Source: Coxiellaceae bacterium
Lineage (GTDB): Bacteria > Pseudomonadota > Gammaproteobacteria > Coxiellales > Coxiellaceae
DNA: 8,714 nucleotides
NCBI GenBank assembly: GCA_014238445.1
Contig: JABABC010000276.1
Coordinates: 1-8,714, forward strand
Reading direction: 5' to 3'
A program made the position numbers and the translations under genes. Under the pieces are notes generated by a model that was not told the origin of the DNA, did not search any database, and saw only the letters and a program-made list of their open reading frames with translations. Positions 1 through 6,182 of the stretch are shown here, in pieces (position 1 is the first letter of the stretch; every line of letters starts with the position of its first letter).

Positions 1-257
1 ATGAATGTTTTACAGAAGGGGTGTTGTTTTTTATTATTTTGTGGTGGTTTTCTTCTAAGCCTCGCCCGCGTTTTGCGGTTTCTGCATTATTTTTACTGTG
101 TTATGGAGCCTTTAGATTTATGCTGGAATTTTTTCGTCAGCCTGATATTCAAAAGGGGTTTGTTGCGTTTGATTGGATGACGATGGGGCAGGTCTTATCA
201 ATCCCAATGATGCTGTTAGGCGGTTGCGCTTTATACAAGATATATCAATCCAGATAA
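1..257 (+). CDS. lgt: Prolipoprotein diacylglyceryl transferase, C-terminal part (cut by window start)
   Basis: Lgt is the inner-membrane enzyme that moves a diacylglyceryl group from phosphatidylglycerol to the lipobox cysteine of prolipoproteins, the first step of lipoprotein maturation. The frame is open from the left edge. Bases 1-2 complete a probable Tyr codon followed by Glu, matching the LYE of the family, and about 84 residues are visible of a protein usually near 260-290. The segment [15 protein letters not shown] (encoded from about 102) is the diagnostic C-terminal block. It contains the Arg and Glu that correspond to the functionally important E. coli R239 and E243. The SMGQILSIPM block of E. 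coli is present as [10 protein letters not shown], followed by the last membrane helix. The apparent GTG at 21 is internal and is not a start. No clear terminator follows; the next gene begins 88 bp downstream, possibly from its own promoter. Confidence 0.95.
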   Translation, partial: ECFTEGVLFFIILWWFSSKPRPRFAVSALFLLCYGAFRFMLEFFRQPDIQKGFVAFDWMTMGQVLSIPMMLLGGCALYKIYQSR

Positions 258-263
258 GTTACA

Positions 264-290
264 CTTGACGCCGAGTTAGAGAAAGTATGA
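264..290 (+). promoter_or_regulatory. Possible sigma70-type promoter ahead of the small membrane protein and thyA
   Basis: TTGACG at 264-269 (5/6 match to TTGACA) and TATGAT at 285-290 (5/6 match to TATAAT) lie in the 88 bp gap after lgt. The spacer is 15 bp, shorter than the preferred 17, which lowers confidence. It would place a transcript start near 297, about 50 nt before the ATG at 346, and could drive thyA independently of lgt. Confidence 0.35.
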
Positions 291-345
291 TTGAAATTCA
301 CTTTGTAAATGGAGTGCTTTAATCAGAATCACAGGGAGATCAAGT

Positions 346-699
346 ATGTATAAGCAGGGTATATTAATTCTTTTATTGTCAGTGATAGCTGTGTTTTTTC
401 AAGACCAGCTGGCTCATATCGTGCGTGCGTTATTAGCGTTGCATGATTTGATTGCAAAGGATTTGACCTTTTTCTTTTCGGGTCGTCCCATTGGTCGTAT
501 TATTCAAGGTATTATTGCGTTGCTCGCCATTCCTTTAGTGGCTGGTGGTGCTTCAGCAGCAGGTTTTTGGTTGGTGAAGCATGTGTCAATGCCACACATG
601 ATGGCTACAATTTGGGTGATGTGGCTGGTCATGTTGATCATTGTATTGGCTTCAGGTACACCTGCAGCGAGTATCGTTCCACCGGCTACAATGGCTTAA
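346..699 (+). CDS. Small three-helix membrane protein, function unknown
   Basis: I do not recognise a named family. The 117-residue product has three hydrophobic segments at roughly residues 4-18, 51-77 and 84-103, separated by a short basic/amphipathic stretch (about 21-50, with QLAHIVRALLALHDLI) and ending in a Pro/Ala-rich tail. This is consistent with a small integral inner-membrane protein. The ATG is preceded by GGGAGA at 334-339 with good spacing. It sits 88 bp after lgt and 21 bp before the thyA start, so it is probably co-transcribed with thyA. That position does not reveal a role, and lgt-thyA linkage itself is common in proteobacteria. Residues 45-56 (FSGRPIGRIIQG) form a basic, glycine-containing approach to helix 2. 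A real gene is likely from the ribosome-binding site, tight packing and regular composition; function stays open. Confidence 0.75.
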   Translation: MYKQGILILLLSVIAVFFQDQLAHIVRALLALHDLIAKDLTFFFSGRPIGRIIQGIIALLAIPLVAGGASAAGFWLVKHVSMPHMMATIWVMWLVMLIIVLASGTPAASIVPPATMA

Positions 700-720
700 C
701 AGCGTATAAGGAATACCCTG

Positions 721-1515
721 GTGCAATCCTATTTAGATTTCTTACAAACGATATTAGATCGTGGTGTTGAAAAATGTGATCGTACTGGTGTGGGTACCTT
801 CAGTGTGTTTGGGTTGGAGATGCGGTTTGATTTAAGTGCTGGCTTTCCATTATTGACGACAAAAAAGGTGCACATTAAGAGTATTCTTCATGAATTATTA
901 TGGTTTTTGCAAGGTGATACTAATGTCGCGTCTTTGCAGGAACATGGTGTCACAATATGGGATGAGTGGGCTAATGAGCAGGGTGAGTTAGGCCCTGTCT
1001 ATGGTAAGCAATGGCGGTCATGGCGCACACACGATGGACGGGTGATTGATCAGATGCAAGGTGTGCTGGATCAAATTAAACAAAACCCGGATTCGCGTCG
1101 TTTGATTGTTAACGCATGGAATGTGGGTGAGCTTGATCAAATGGCTTTGCCGCCATGCCACGCTTTTTTTCAGTTTTATGTCGCGGAAGGACGTTTGTCC
1201 TGCAAATTGACTCAGCGCTCTGCAGATGCTTTTTTAGGTGTGCCATTTAATATCGCCTCTTATGCTTTTTTAATGACGATGGTGGCTCAACAATGTGATT
1301 TGGCTGTCGGTGAGTTAATCTGGTCAGGTGGAGATTGTCACATTTATACGAATCATCTAGATGCCGTGCAGCAGCAGTTGGCTCGTGAGCCGCGTGCACT
1401 ACCAACACTAACTTTATCACGTCGTCCGAATAGTTTATTTGATTATCAGTTTGATGACTTTTTGTTGGAAAATTATCAGCCTCATCCTCGCATCCAAGCG
1501 CCCATTGCAGTGTAG
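721..1515 (+). CDS. thyA: Thymidylate synthase ThyA
   Basis: This cytosolic enzyme methylates dUMP to dTMP using 5,10-methylenetetrahydrofolate, the only de novo source of thymidylate where it occurs. The 264-residue length equals E. coli ThyA and the two align without gaps. The catalytic Cys146 lies in [10 protein letters not shown]21 (DRTG), E58 and W80, R166-S167-D169 (QRSAD), N177 (PFNIASYA) and H207/Y209 (CHIYTNH) occupy the expected dUMP/folate-binding positions. The C-terminus ends in PIAV like the E. coli PVAI. The start is GTG, supported by AAGGA at 708-712 with 8 bp spacing and by exact agreement with the E. coli N-terminus. It follows the small membrane protein by 21 bp. No folA is next to it. 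The stop is 5 bp from the stop of a convergent gene, and I see no clear hairpin terminator there. Confidence 0.98.
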   Translation: MQSYLDFLQTILDRGVEKCDRTGVGTFSVFGLEMRFDLSAGFPLLTTKKVHIKSILHELLWFLQGDTNVASLQEHGVTIWDEWANEQGELGPVYGKQWRSWRTHDGRVIDQMQGVLDQIKQNPDSRRLIVNAWNVGELDQMALPPCHAFFQFYVAEGRLSCKLTQRSADAFLGVPFNIASYAFLMTMVAQQCDLAVGELIWSGGDCHIYTNHLDAVQQQLAREPRALPTLTLSRRPNSLFDYQFDDFLLENYQPHPRIQAPIAV

Positions 1516-1520
1516 CGGTG

Positions 1521-2174
1521 TTATTCTTTTGTTGTAATGTTAATTTTTTGATATCGTTTGATTTGATCTTGCAGTGTAGCCCAGCTGACAGGCCACGTAG
1601 CTTCGTCTAGCGCATCAAATGTGGCACCTTTCCATTCAGAATAAATTTGTACCGTGGTGTAGTTAGGTGTGGTAGTGATGAACTTAACCATTATTTCACC
1701 CTCATGTGTATTTTTTATTTGTTCACAAAAGATTGTCACAATGAGTCCTTGACTGGTTTTAGTGTGTACGGGGATTTCTAGGTATTGGTAAAAGGTGCAC
1801 GCTTTTTGAAAAGTCAACTTGTTATTATAAGCCACATGTTCTGGTGTGATTTTTTTTTGGTCAGGATGAAAGATAGCGGTGAGGGCAGTGAGCTTAGTCC
1901 ACTGTTCGAAGGTTTCTCCTGATGGGATTTGTTCAAAGACAAAGGTGCGATTTTTTTGTTGTTTGTACGTATTAAAAAGATCAGATTGTGAATTAGCGGC
2001 TTGATGCGCATGAAAAGCTGCTTCCTGCCAAGCAGACATTGGAATGGTGATTTGGTTATCAAAAACAGTCATGGTTTGTTTAATAGCGTGCGGTTGAGTT
2101 TGGGCTATAGCGCTGAAGTTGAGCAGTATGGCGGCCATTGTAATGGATAGTTGAGTGGAAGAAAGTATTCGCAT
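1521..2174 (-). CDS. Predicted secreted/periplasmic protein, function unknown
   Basis: I cannot name this protein. Read from the ATG at 2174 it has 217 residues. It starts with a classic Sec signal peptide: MR, a hydrophobic core (ITMAAILLNF), then AIA before Q25 as a probable signal peptidase I site, so the mature protein should be periplasmic or exported. The mature part is polar, with two cysteines (about residues 126 and 150) that could form a disulfide. A block reading FEQIPSGETFEQWTKLTAL (about 80-99) resembles, from memory, uncharacterised secreted proteins of Legionella-like bacteria. An in-frame ATG at 2210 exists, but it overlaps the -10 promoter element and lacks a ribosome-binding site. 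The 2174 start has AAGG seven bases upstream and begins right at the signal peptide. It is convergent with thyA and probably monocistronic. Confidence 0.8.
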   Translation of the reverse strand: MRILSSTQLSITMAAILLNFSAIAQTQPHAIKQTMTVFDNQITIPMSAWQEAAFHAHQAANSQSDLFNTYKQQKNRTFVFEQIPSGETFEQWTKLTALTAIFHPDQKKITPEHVAYNNKLTFQKACTFYQYLEIPVHTKTSQGLIVTIFCEQIKNTHEGEIMVKFITTTPNYTTVQIYSEWKGATFDALDEATWPVSWATLQDQIKRYQKINITTKE

Positions 2175-2375
2175 GGTATTACCTTGGTTAGTTTGCCGGC
2201 TTACTATCATTATAGATGGTTTATTGTCTTGCTGTGGTTATTTGCTCAGATCGGTGGGTATATTATTGATAATTATGTATTTATTATTTGCTTGAATGGG
2301 GGTGTATTTCTATTCCACCTCGGGCTATTATTTTATATATTTTGGCTAATCGATCAGCTGCAAGATCCTTCTTAA
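2151..2375 (+). CDS. Doubtful small two-helix membrane ORF
   Basis: An open frame of 74 codons could encode a very hydrophobic peptide with two membrane segments (about residues 23-41 and 43-67) and a polar tail (IDQLQDPS). In favour: the third-position pattern is varied and not purely T-rich, and the frame fills most of the gap before 2500. Against: there is no ATG, only TTG candidates (2151, 2184, 2193, 2229), none with a convincing ribosome-binding site. From 2151 it overlaps the start of the minus-strand secreted gene by 24 bp and runs across that gene's promoter. T-rich DNA often yields hydrophobic ORFs by chance. If real, it probably starts downstream of 2151. I would treat it as a remnant or spurious frame unless homologues are found. 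Confidence 0.25.
   Translation: MSGRKYSHGITLVSLPAYYHYRWFIVLLWLFAQIGGYIIDNYVFIICLNGGVFLFHLGLLFYIFWLIDQLQDPS
2182..2185 (-). promoter_or_regulatory. Ribosome-binding site fixing the start of the secreted protein
   Basis: On the minus strand the ATG at 2174 is preceded by CAAGGTAATACC, which puts an AAGG Shine-Dalgarno core 7 bases before the start. The alternative ATG at 2210 has no purine-rich site. This selects the shorter product, which begins directly with the signal peptide. Confidence 0.6.
2209..2214 (-). promoter_or_regulatory. Perfect -10 element (TATAAT) for the secreted protein
   Basis: Minus-strand TATAAT spans 2214-2209. A transcript start about 7 bp further on (near 2202) would leave a 5' leader of roughly 28 nt before the ATG at 2174. 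The -35 region is weak: at 18 bp spacing the hexamer reads ACCACA, matching only the ACA of TTGACA. The fit between -10, leader length, ribosome-binding site and start is the main support. Confidence 0.5.
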
Positions 2376-2439
2376 TGACATAATTCCTTAATTAATAATC
2401 AGTTATTGCCCCGTAAGGGGTTGTATATTATCCTTTTTC

Positions 2440-2467
2440 TTGAGTTTTTTTTAAGAATCAGTAAAAC
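2440..2467 (+). promoter_or_regulatory. Possible promoter for the DUF6629-type gene
   Basis: TTGAGT at 2440-2445 and TAAAAC at 2462-2467, separated by 16 bp, lie 33 bp before the ATG at 2500. The matches are 4/6 each, so this is tentative. Another A/T-rich -10-like string (TATTAT, 2426-2431) lies upstream next to a short CCCC-GTAA-GGGG hairpin (2409-2420), but it has no well-spaced -35. Confidence 0.3.
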
Positions 2468-2499
2468 TACAGGAACAAATCAATAAAGGAGTATGGTTT

Positions 2500-3189
2500 A
2501 TGTGTTTTTCAGCTTCAGCCAGTTTTACAGCCGCTGCTTTTTTAGCGCCAATCAGTGCTTATGCTGTTTATTCAGCGATTGAACTAAAGCGTCATCATTA
2601 TATTTTGTTTGCATTAATCCCGTTCTTTTTTGGGTTACAGCAGTTTTTTGAAGGATTTGTTTGGTTGTCATTAGCTGCCAACGATCCTGGAGGGATACAT
2701 GTCTTTTCTTTATTATTTATTTTCTTTTCGCATTTTTTCTGGCCTTTTTGGATCCCATTGAGTGTCTATATTATTACTAAGCATCGACAGTGCGCTCGCC
2801 AGTATTGGATGCTGGCATTGTTTATTATTGGCGCGCTGTTGGGACTTGCGATTTACTTACCGTATTTATTCAACCCGGGGACCGTGGAAACCAATATGCA
2901 TGCCAATTGTATTCAGTATAATCTGTCGACGATTAAACATGCTTTTCTTACTGCGCCAATCTTTAGGCAAGTGTATGTCGTGATTATTATTCTCCCCTTA
3001 TTGATTAGTCGTGATATCGCATTGAAGCAAATGGGAGTATTAATTTTTCTCTCAGTGGTTGTCACGTATTTATTTTATAGTTATGCATTTAATTCGGTAT
3101 GGTGCTTCTTTTCAGCAGTGATATCAATGTATGCTATTTATATAATTCGACGTCCGAAAGACCATGGGTTAAATTTTGTTATTGAGTAA
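2500..3189 (+). CDS. Seven-helix membrane protein, DUF6629-like
   Basis: The 229-residue product is an integral membrane protein with seven predicted helices at about residues 4-26, 33-57, 66-92, 103-122, 157-171, 177-193 and 199-216. The N-terminus MCFSASASFTAAAF, the helix-2 motif FGLQQFFEGFVWL and the late motif SVWCFFSAVIS are, as I recall them, the signature of the uncharacterised DUF6629 family. No enzymatic or transport function is established that I know of. Conserved Cys, Trp and Glu (C2, E51, W55, W201, C202) within or next to the helices are unusual for a passive structural protein and suggest a buried functional site; that is inference. The ATG has AAGGAG at 2486-2491 with 8 bp spacing. 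The gene stands alone: promoter-like DNA precedes it and a strong terminator lies 32 bp after the stop. Confidence 0.8.
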   Translation: MCFSASASFTAAAFLAPISAYAVYSAIELKRHHYILFALIPFFFGLQQFFEGFVWLSLAANDPGGIHVFSLLFIFFSHFFWPFWIPLSVYIITKHRQCARQYWMLALFIIGALLGLAIYLPYLFNPGTVETNMHANCIQYNLSTIKHAFLTAPIFRQVYVVIIILPLLISRDIALKQMGVLIFLSVVVTYLFYSYAFNSVWCFFSAVISMYAIYIIRRPKDHGLNFVIE

Positions 3190-3221
3190 GTCCATAGTGA
3201 GTTACTCTTAAGTTGATATTG

Positions 3222-3258
3222 AAACCCCAATTGATTAAAGATTAATTGGGGTTTTTTT
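3222..3258 (+). terminator. Rho-independent terminator after the DUF6629-like gene
   Basis: AAACCCCAATTGAT (3222-3235) pairs with ATTAATTGGGGTTT (3241-3254): 14 pairs including one G-T, around a 5-base loop, followed by a T run to 3258. It terminates the plus-strand gene ending at 3189. The minus-strand transporter gene ends inside it (stop 3237-3235), and its transcript would meet the same hairpin, but with only a short U-tract (TTTCAAT), so termination on that strand is probably weaker. Confidence 0.9.
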
Positions 3259-4644
3259 AGGCGTTTTTTTTTGGTATTGGATAATAAGGATAGGTGCGAG
3301 TGTGCTTAGGACAAGGCCACCGATGAGGAAGAGTTCATAGTACAGAACTGATGTCTTCAATAGGTGTGGTGGAGGGATAAAGCCGAGAATAATACCAATC
3401 ATGCAAGTTGCGATGCCTATACACCCAATAAATGTTGTCCCTATTTTTCCGCCTGGGATGCGGAATGCTCGTGCGTCTTTCGGTAGTTGTCTGTAGAGTT
3501 TAATGGCTGCAGCAAAAAAGAGAATATAAAACAGTAGAGCAAGTTGTGCAGTGAGGTCTGTGAGCAACCAGTAGCTGGCTTGAATAGGCTCAAAGGAGAC
3601 CATGCAGTAGGTTAAAAATATGACGAGTATTAATTGCAAGAGTAGTATGCCTGATGGTGCTTCGTGTCGATTGCAGTAGCCTAATAATGATGGTAGGCAT
3701 CCGTCTTGAGCGGCAATCATCATTGCTTTGGAGGGACCAATGACCCATGCGGAAACGCTGCCAAATCCTCCAAGTAGCACCATGCAGAGTAGGATTGGGA
3801 AGGCGAATTCTAAGTGGAATTGATGTAATACGGTGCTGAATGCCACGTCAAGACCAGTGACAATTCCGAGTTGGCCTGCGGGTACAATCACTGTAATAGC
3901 TAGACTAGCTAGGCAGAGAGTTAGCACAATAAGGACGCTTGAATATAATAGCGCGCGTGGGTAGTTGCGTTGAGGATTTTTCACTTCTTGAGCATGCACA
4001 GCGGACATTTCCAATCCCATTAAACTAAATAAGACAATGAGAGTGAATGCCAGATCGTGTGTGTTATGTGGAATGAATTGATGCATTGTTAATGGGTGTA
4101 AGGTATTGGGTTGATGAAAGAACGCGACTAATCCTAATATAATGAGAGCTAGCATAGGGATTAATGTGCCGATAATGGCACTACTGGTACTCACTAAGCC
4201 TGATGTTTTCATGCCGGTATTGCTGATAATGGTGGCTATTGCGAATAAGCCTATCACCATGCTGATAATGTAAATTTTTTGGTTCACTAAATCAGGGTTG
4301 ATGAAGTAAGCAAGGTTAACGGCTAGGAAGCTGAGGATAGTAGGGTACCAGACGACATTGTAAATCCATTGCAGCCAGATTGTGAGAAAGGCTGCACGAA
4401 CGCCAAAAGCCTCTCTGACCCAGATATAAACACCACCTCGCTTAGGGTAGTGTGAGGCCAATTGAGCGGTAATGAGAACACAAGGTAGTAGAAATGCCAG
4501 CGCACAGATGGCGTAGTAAAAGATAATGTGATAACCGGTTTGTGCATTGCCTGGGAGATTTCTGAGGCTATCAATGGCAATGACATTAATCATAACCAGA
4601 GTCAGTAAGCTAAGCGGTTTATTCCGTTTACGGGCCAATTCCAA
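3235..4644 (-). CDS. APC-superfamily amino-acid antiporter, GadC (glutamate:GABA antiporter) family
   Basis: This inner-membrane carrier has 469 residues and twelve predicted helices (first about 13-33, last about 434-455). Several blocks match E. coli GadC: [22 protein letters not shown] (about 210-231) against [35 protein letters not shown] (299-313) against SWIVGPSRGMYVTAQ, and FRIPGGK then FIPPP near the end. Family members exchange amino acids for decarboxylation products or other amino acids; the substrate here is unknown and no decarboxylase gene is nearby. The protein stops soon after helix 12 with a short Lys-rich tail, so the roughly 40-residue C-terminal plug of GadC is absent. The start is TTG with GGAG at 4652-4655, seven bases upstream; no better start exists. 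It follows the MFS gene by 17 bp, which indicates an operon and probably translational coupling. The stop codon lies in the terminator hairpin. Confidence 0.9.
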   Translation of the reverse strand: [469 protein letters not shown]

Positions 4645-4651
4645 GGGTGTG

Positions 4652-4655
4652 CTCC
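4652..4655 (-). promoter_or_regulatory. Ribosome-binding site supporting the TTG start of the antiporter
   Basis: On the minus strand TTTGGAGCACACCC precedes TTG, giving a GGAG core 7 bases before the start. It lies inside the 17 bp between the MFS stop and this start, so ribosomes finishing the MFS gene could re-initiate here. Confidence 0.6.
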
Positions 4656-4661
4656 AAATAG

Positions 4662-5960
4662 TTATGAGGGGGCATAGCGAATGTGGTCAGTGTGTTTGTT
4701 ATCCACAGAGGGCTGCTGGTTTTGCGTAGTATAAACTTTTGCCCAAATTGCGCAAGCGACAGCAATGAGCAGGTATACGGGCAAGATAGCCAAGCCGTAC
4801 TGGAAGTCGTGTGTTGAGAATGTAGGGTTTGTGCTGGTGTGGTGTTGGTCCAGTAGAAAGCCCACTAAAGGCTCTGTAATGGCTCCAAACAAGGCGTCTC
4901 CCGTATTGATCATGGCGACGACGGTGGCTGCTACCATAATGGGGTTGAGCGTTTTGGCTACCGTGAATCCTAACATGAACCCACCAGTACCTAATCCAAA
5001 TAATAACAATAAGATGCTGAGAAGGGTGCGGTTGAGTGAGTAAGGAGCGAGCAGTAATGTGAGTGTGATGAATGATAGGAAGGTAGCTGTAATCATGATA
5101 TCCATGCGACGGTTGAGTCGATCAGCTATCCATCCAAGTAGCGGTGATCCGATGCCCAGCCCAACAAAAGCGAGCGTGATATATTGCGCTGCTTCAATAG
5201 TATTGAGGTGATAAGTGGCTTGTAAGAAGGGGTTGCCCCATAAGCCACCAAAGACAGCCAGAGGGGAAAAGGCTAGGCCACTATACCCAGCTAATAACCA
5301 ATTACGGCGATTTTTAAGAACAGAGATAACGGCTTGACGGTTAATGGTGGTTTTCATGGTGTTGTTGTGGGTGGGGTGTTTGTCGTGCACGAGGGTGAAA
5401 TATATGGCAGCAATCCCAACGCCTAGTATGGAGCAGGAGAGGAGTGCTTGTCGCCAGCCCCAAGCTTGTACTAGATGTGCTAAGGGGGCTTGACCAATGA
5501 GTGCTCCAAGCCCTACGGCACTAGCCAGTAAGCCGCCGGCAAAAGCGAGTTGTTTGGGTTGAAACCAAATAGCCACTTGTTTGAGGTAGCTGACAGTGGC
5601 AAATGCGACGCCAACACCAATCAGTGCCCTTGCGGATTCGGCCATCAACAGCGTTTGGGTTATAGCAAAGCAGCCTACCCCTAGGGCGCAGAATAAAATG
5701 GCAGCTGTTGTTAATATTCTAGGAGAGAAACGATCCAGTAAAAATCCAGAGAATAGTTGCGTGATTAAGAAACTGTAGAAGTAGGTGGCAGCAAGGTTCC
5801 CTAGTCCTGCCCCGTGTAAATGAAATGTTTGCATCAGGTCTTGCGTCATGACGCTGGGAAAGAGTTGCAAGATGTATTTATATAGCAAGAACAGTCCATT
5901 GCACGCAGCAATAAGCCAAGCATAGGAGGTGCTCTTTGAATAGGTGGTGTGTATGGGCAT
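4662..5960 (-). CDS. Major facilitator superfamily transporter
   Basis: From the ATG at 5960 the product has 432 residues and a twelve-helix MFS layout. A cytoplasmic loop of about 30 residues (190-220, rich in His, Asn and Lys) separates the two halves. MFS motif A is visible between helices 2 and 3 (GFLLDRFSPR, 72-81) and in degenerate form between helices 8 and 9 (GWIADRLNRR, 276-285). The N-terminal block LFPSVMTQDLMQTF followed by LGNLAATYFYSFLITQ resembles, from memory, MFS carriers abundant in Legionella and Coxiella, some of which (Pht) import amino acids or nucleosides. The substrate cannot be read from the sequence. The frame extends upstream to 6053, but those 31 residues are polar and Cys/Ser-rich, unlike an MFS N-terminus. 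The 5960 start has AAAAAAGGAC upstream. First gene of the pair with the GadC-like antiporter. Confidence 0.88.
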   Translation of the reverse strand: MPIHTTYSKSTSYAWLIAACNGLFLLYKYILQLFPSVMTQDLMQTFHLHGAGLGNLAATYFYSFLITQLFSGFLLDRFSPRILTTAAILFCALGVGCFAITQTLLMAESARALIGVGVAFATVSYLKQVAIWFQPKQLAFAGGLLASAVGLGALIGQAPLAHLVQAWGWRQALLSCSILGVGIAAIYFTLVHDKHPTHNNTMKTTINRQAVISVLKNRRNWLLAGYSGLAFSPLAVFGGLWGNPFLQATYHLNTIEAAQYITLAFVGLGIGSPLLGWIADRLNRRMDIMITATFLSFITLTLLLAPYSLNRTLLSILLLLFGLGTGGFMLGFTVAKTLNPIMVAATVVAMINTGDALFGAITEPLVGFLLDQHHTSTNPTFSTHDFQYGLAILPVYLLIAVACAIWAKVYTTQNQQPSVDNKHTDHIRYAPS

Positions 5961-5968
5961 GGCTCGAT

Positions 5969-5976
5969 GTCCTTTT
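5969..5976 (-). promoter_or_regulatory. Ribosome-binding site selecting the MFS start at 5960
   Basis: Minus-strand AAAAAAGGAC precedes the ATG at 5960, with the AAGG core (5974-5971) about 10 bases upstream. This supports the shorter protein over the in-frame candidate at 6053, which would add 31 atypical residues. Confidence 0.55.
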
Positions 5977-6043
5977 TTGGTGCTGGTCCATGAATAAAAG
6001 TGAGAGTAAGGACAAGATGAATGGCTGTATTTTAAAAAGGCGC

Positions 6044-6073
6044 ATCCTAGCATTGCTGGGTTTTATGGGTCAA
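6044..6073 (-). promoter_or_regulatory. Possible promoter of the MFS-antiporter operon
   Basis: Minus-strand TTGACC (6073-6068, 5/6 match) and TAGGAT (6049-6044, 4/6 match) are separated by 18 bp. Transcription would start near 6037, about 77 nt before the ATG at 5960 and downstream of the ATG-like codon at 6053, again favouring the 5960 start. Tentative because the -10 is imperfect. Confidence 0.35.
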
Positions 6074-6143
6074 ACAAGTTGTTCATTTAATTATCTTTTA
6101 AGTGATTGGCTTTTGAGTTTTTTTAACGGATTGAGTCTAGGTA

Positions 6144-6182
6144 TCAATGGCGCTTCACTTGTTTGCATGAATAGCTTATTCT
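6144..6182 (+). promoter_or_regulatory. Weak ArgR-box-like pair upstream of carA
   Basis: TCAAT-GGCG-CTTCA at 6144-6157 (8/10 to the TGAAT-N4-ATTCA half-sites) and TGAAT-AGCTT-ATTCT at 6168-6182 (9/10, but with a 5-base spacer) lie 60-100 bp before carA. E. coli carAB is repressed by ArgR at tandem boxes, so the place is sensible. However, the first spacer is GC-rich, the second has the wrong length, and the centres are about 24.5 bp apart rather than 21. I see no good carA promoter around them. Confidence 0.15.

Noticed and set aside
567..770. Alternative 67-codon frame across the small membrane gene and the thyA start
   Set aside because: Out of frame with two well-supported genes, no family resemblance, and it overlaps the conserved thyA N-terminus.
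1505..1580. A 12-base direct repeat (TTGCAGTGTAGC) at 1505-1516 and 1569-1580
   Set aside because: Both copies lie in or against coding sequence of two convergent genes, have no further extension or partner, and are most simply chance.
1516..1600. Search for a thyA terminator between the convergent stops
   Set aside because: Only 5 bp separate the stops, and no GC-rich hairpin with a T run is visible on the plus strand.
2405..2440. CCCC-GTAA-GGGG hairpin followed by a T-containing stretch as a possible terminator
   Set aside because: The stem is only four strong pairs and the following sequence is not a continuous T run; it sits in the control region upstream of 2500, with no secure gene ending before it.
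4765..5043. Plus-strand frame of 92 codons opposite the MFS gene
   Set aside because: Antisense shadow of a clear transporter gene; low-complexity Pro/Asn-rich product with no ribosome-binding site of note.
5961..6053. N-terminal extension of the MFS protein up to an ATG at 6053
   Set aside because: The extra 31 residues are polar and Cys/Ser-rich, unlike MFS N-termini; a good ribosome-binding site serves 5960, and the likely promoter starts transcription downstream of 6053.
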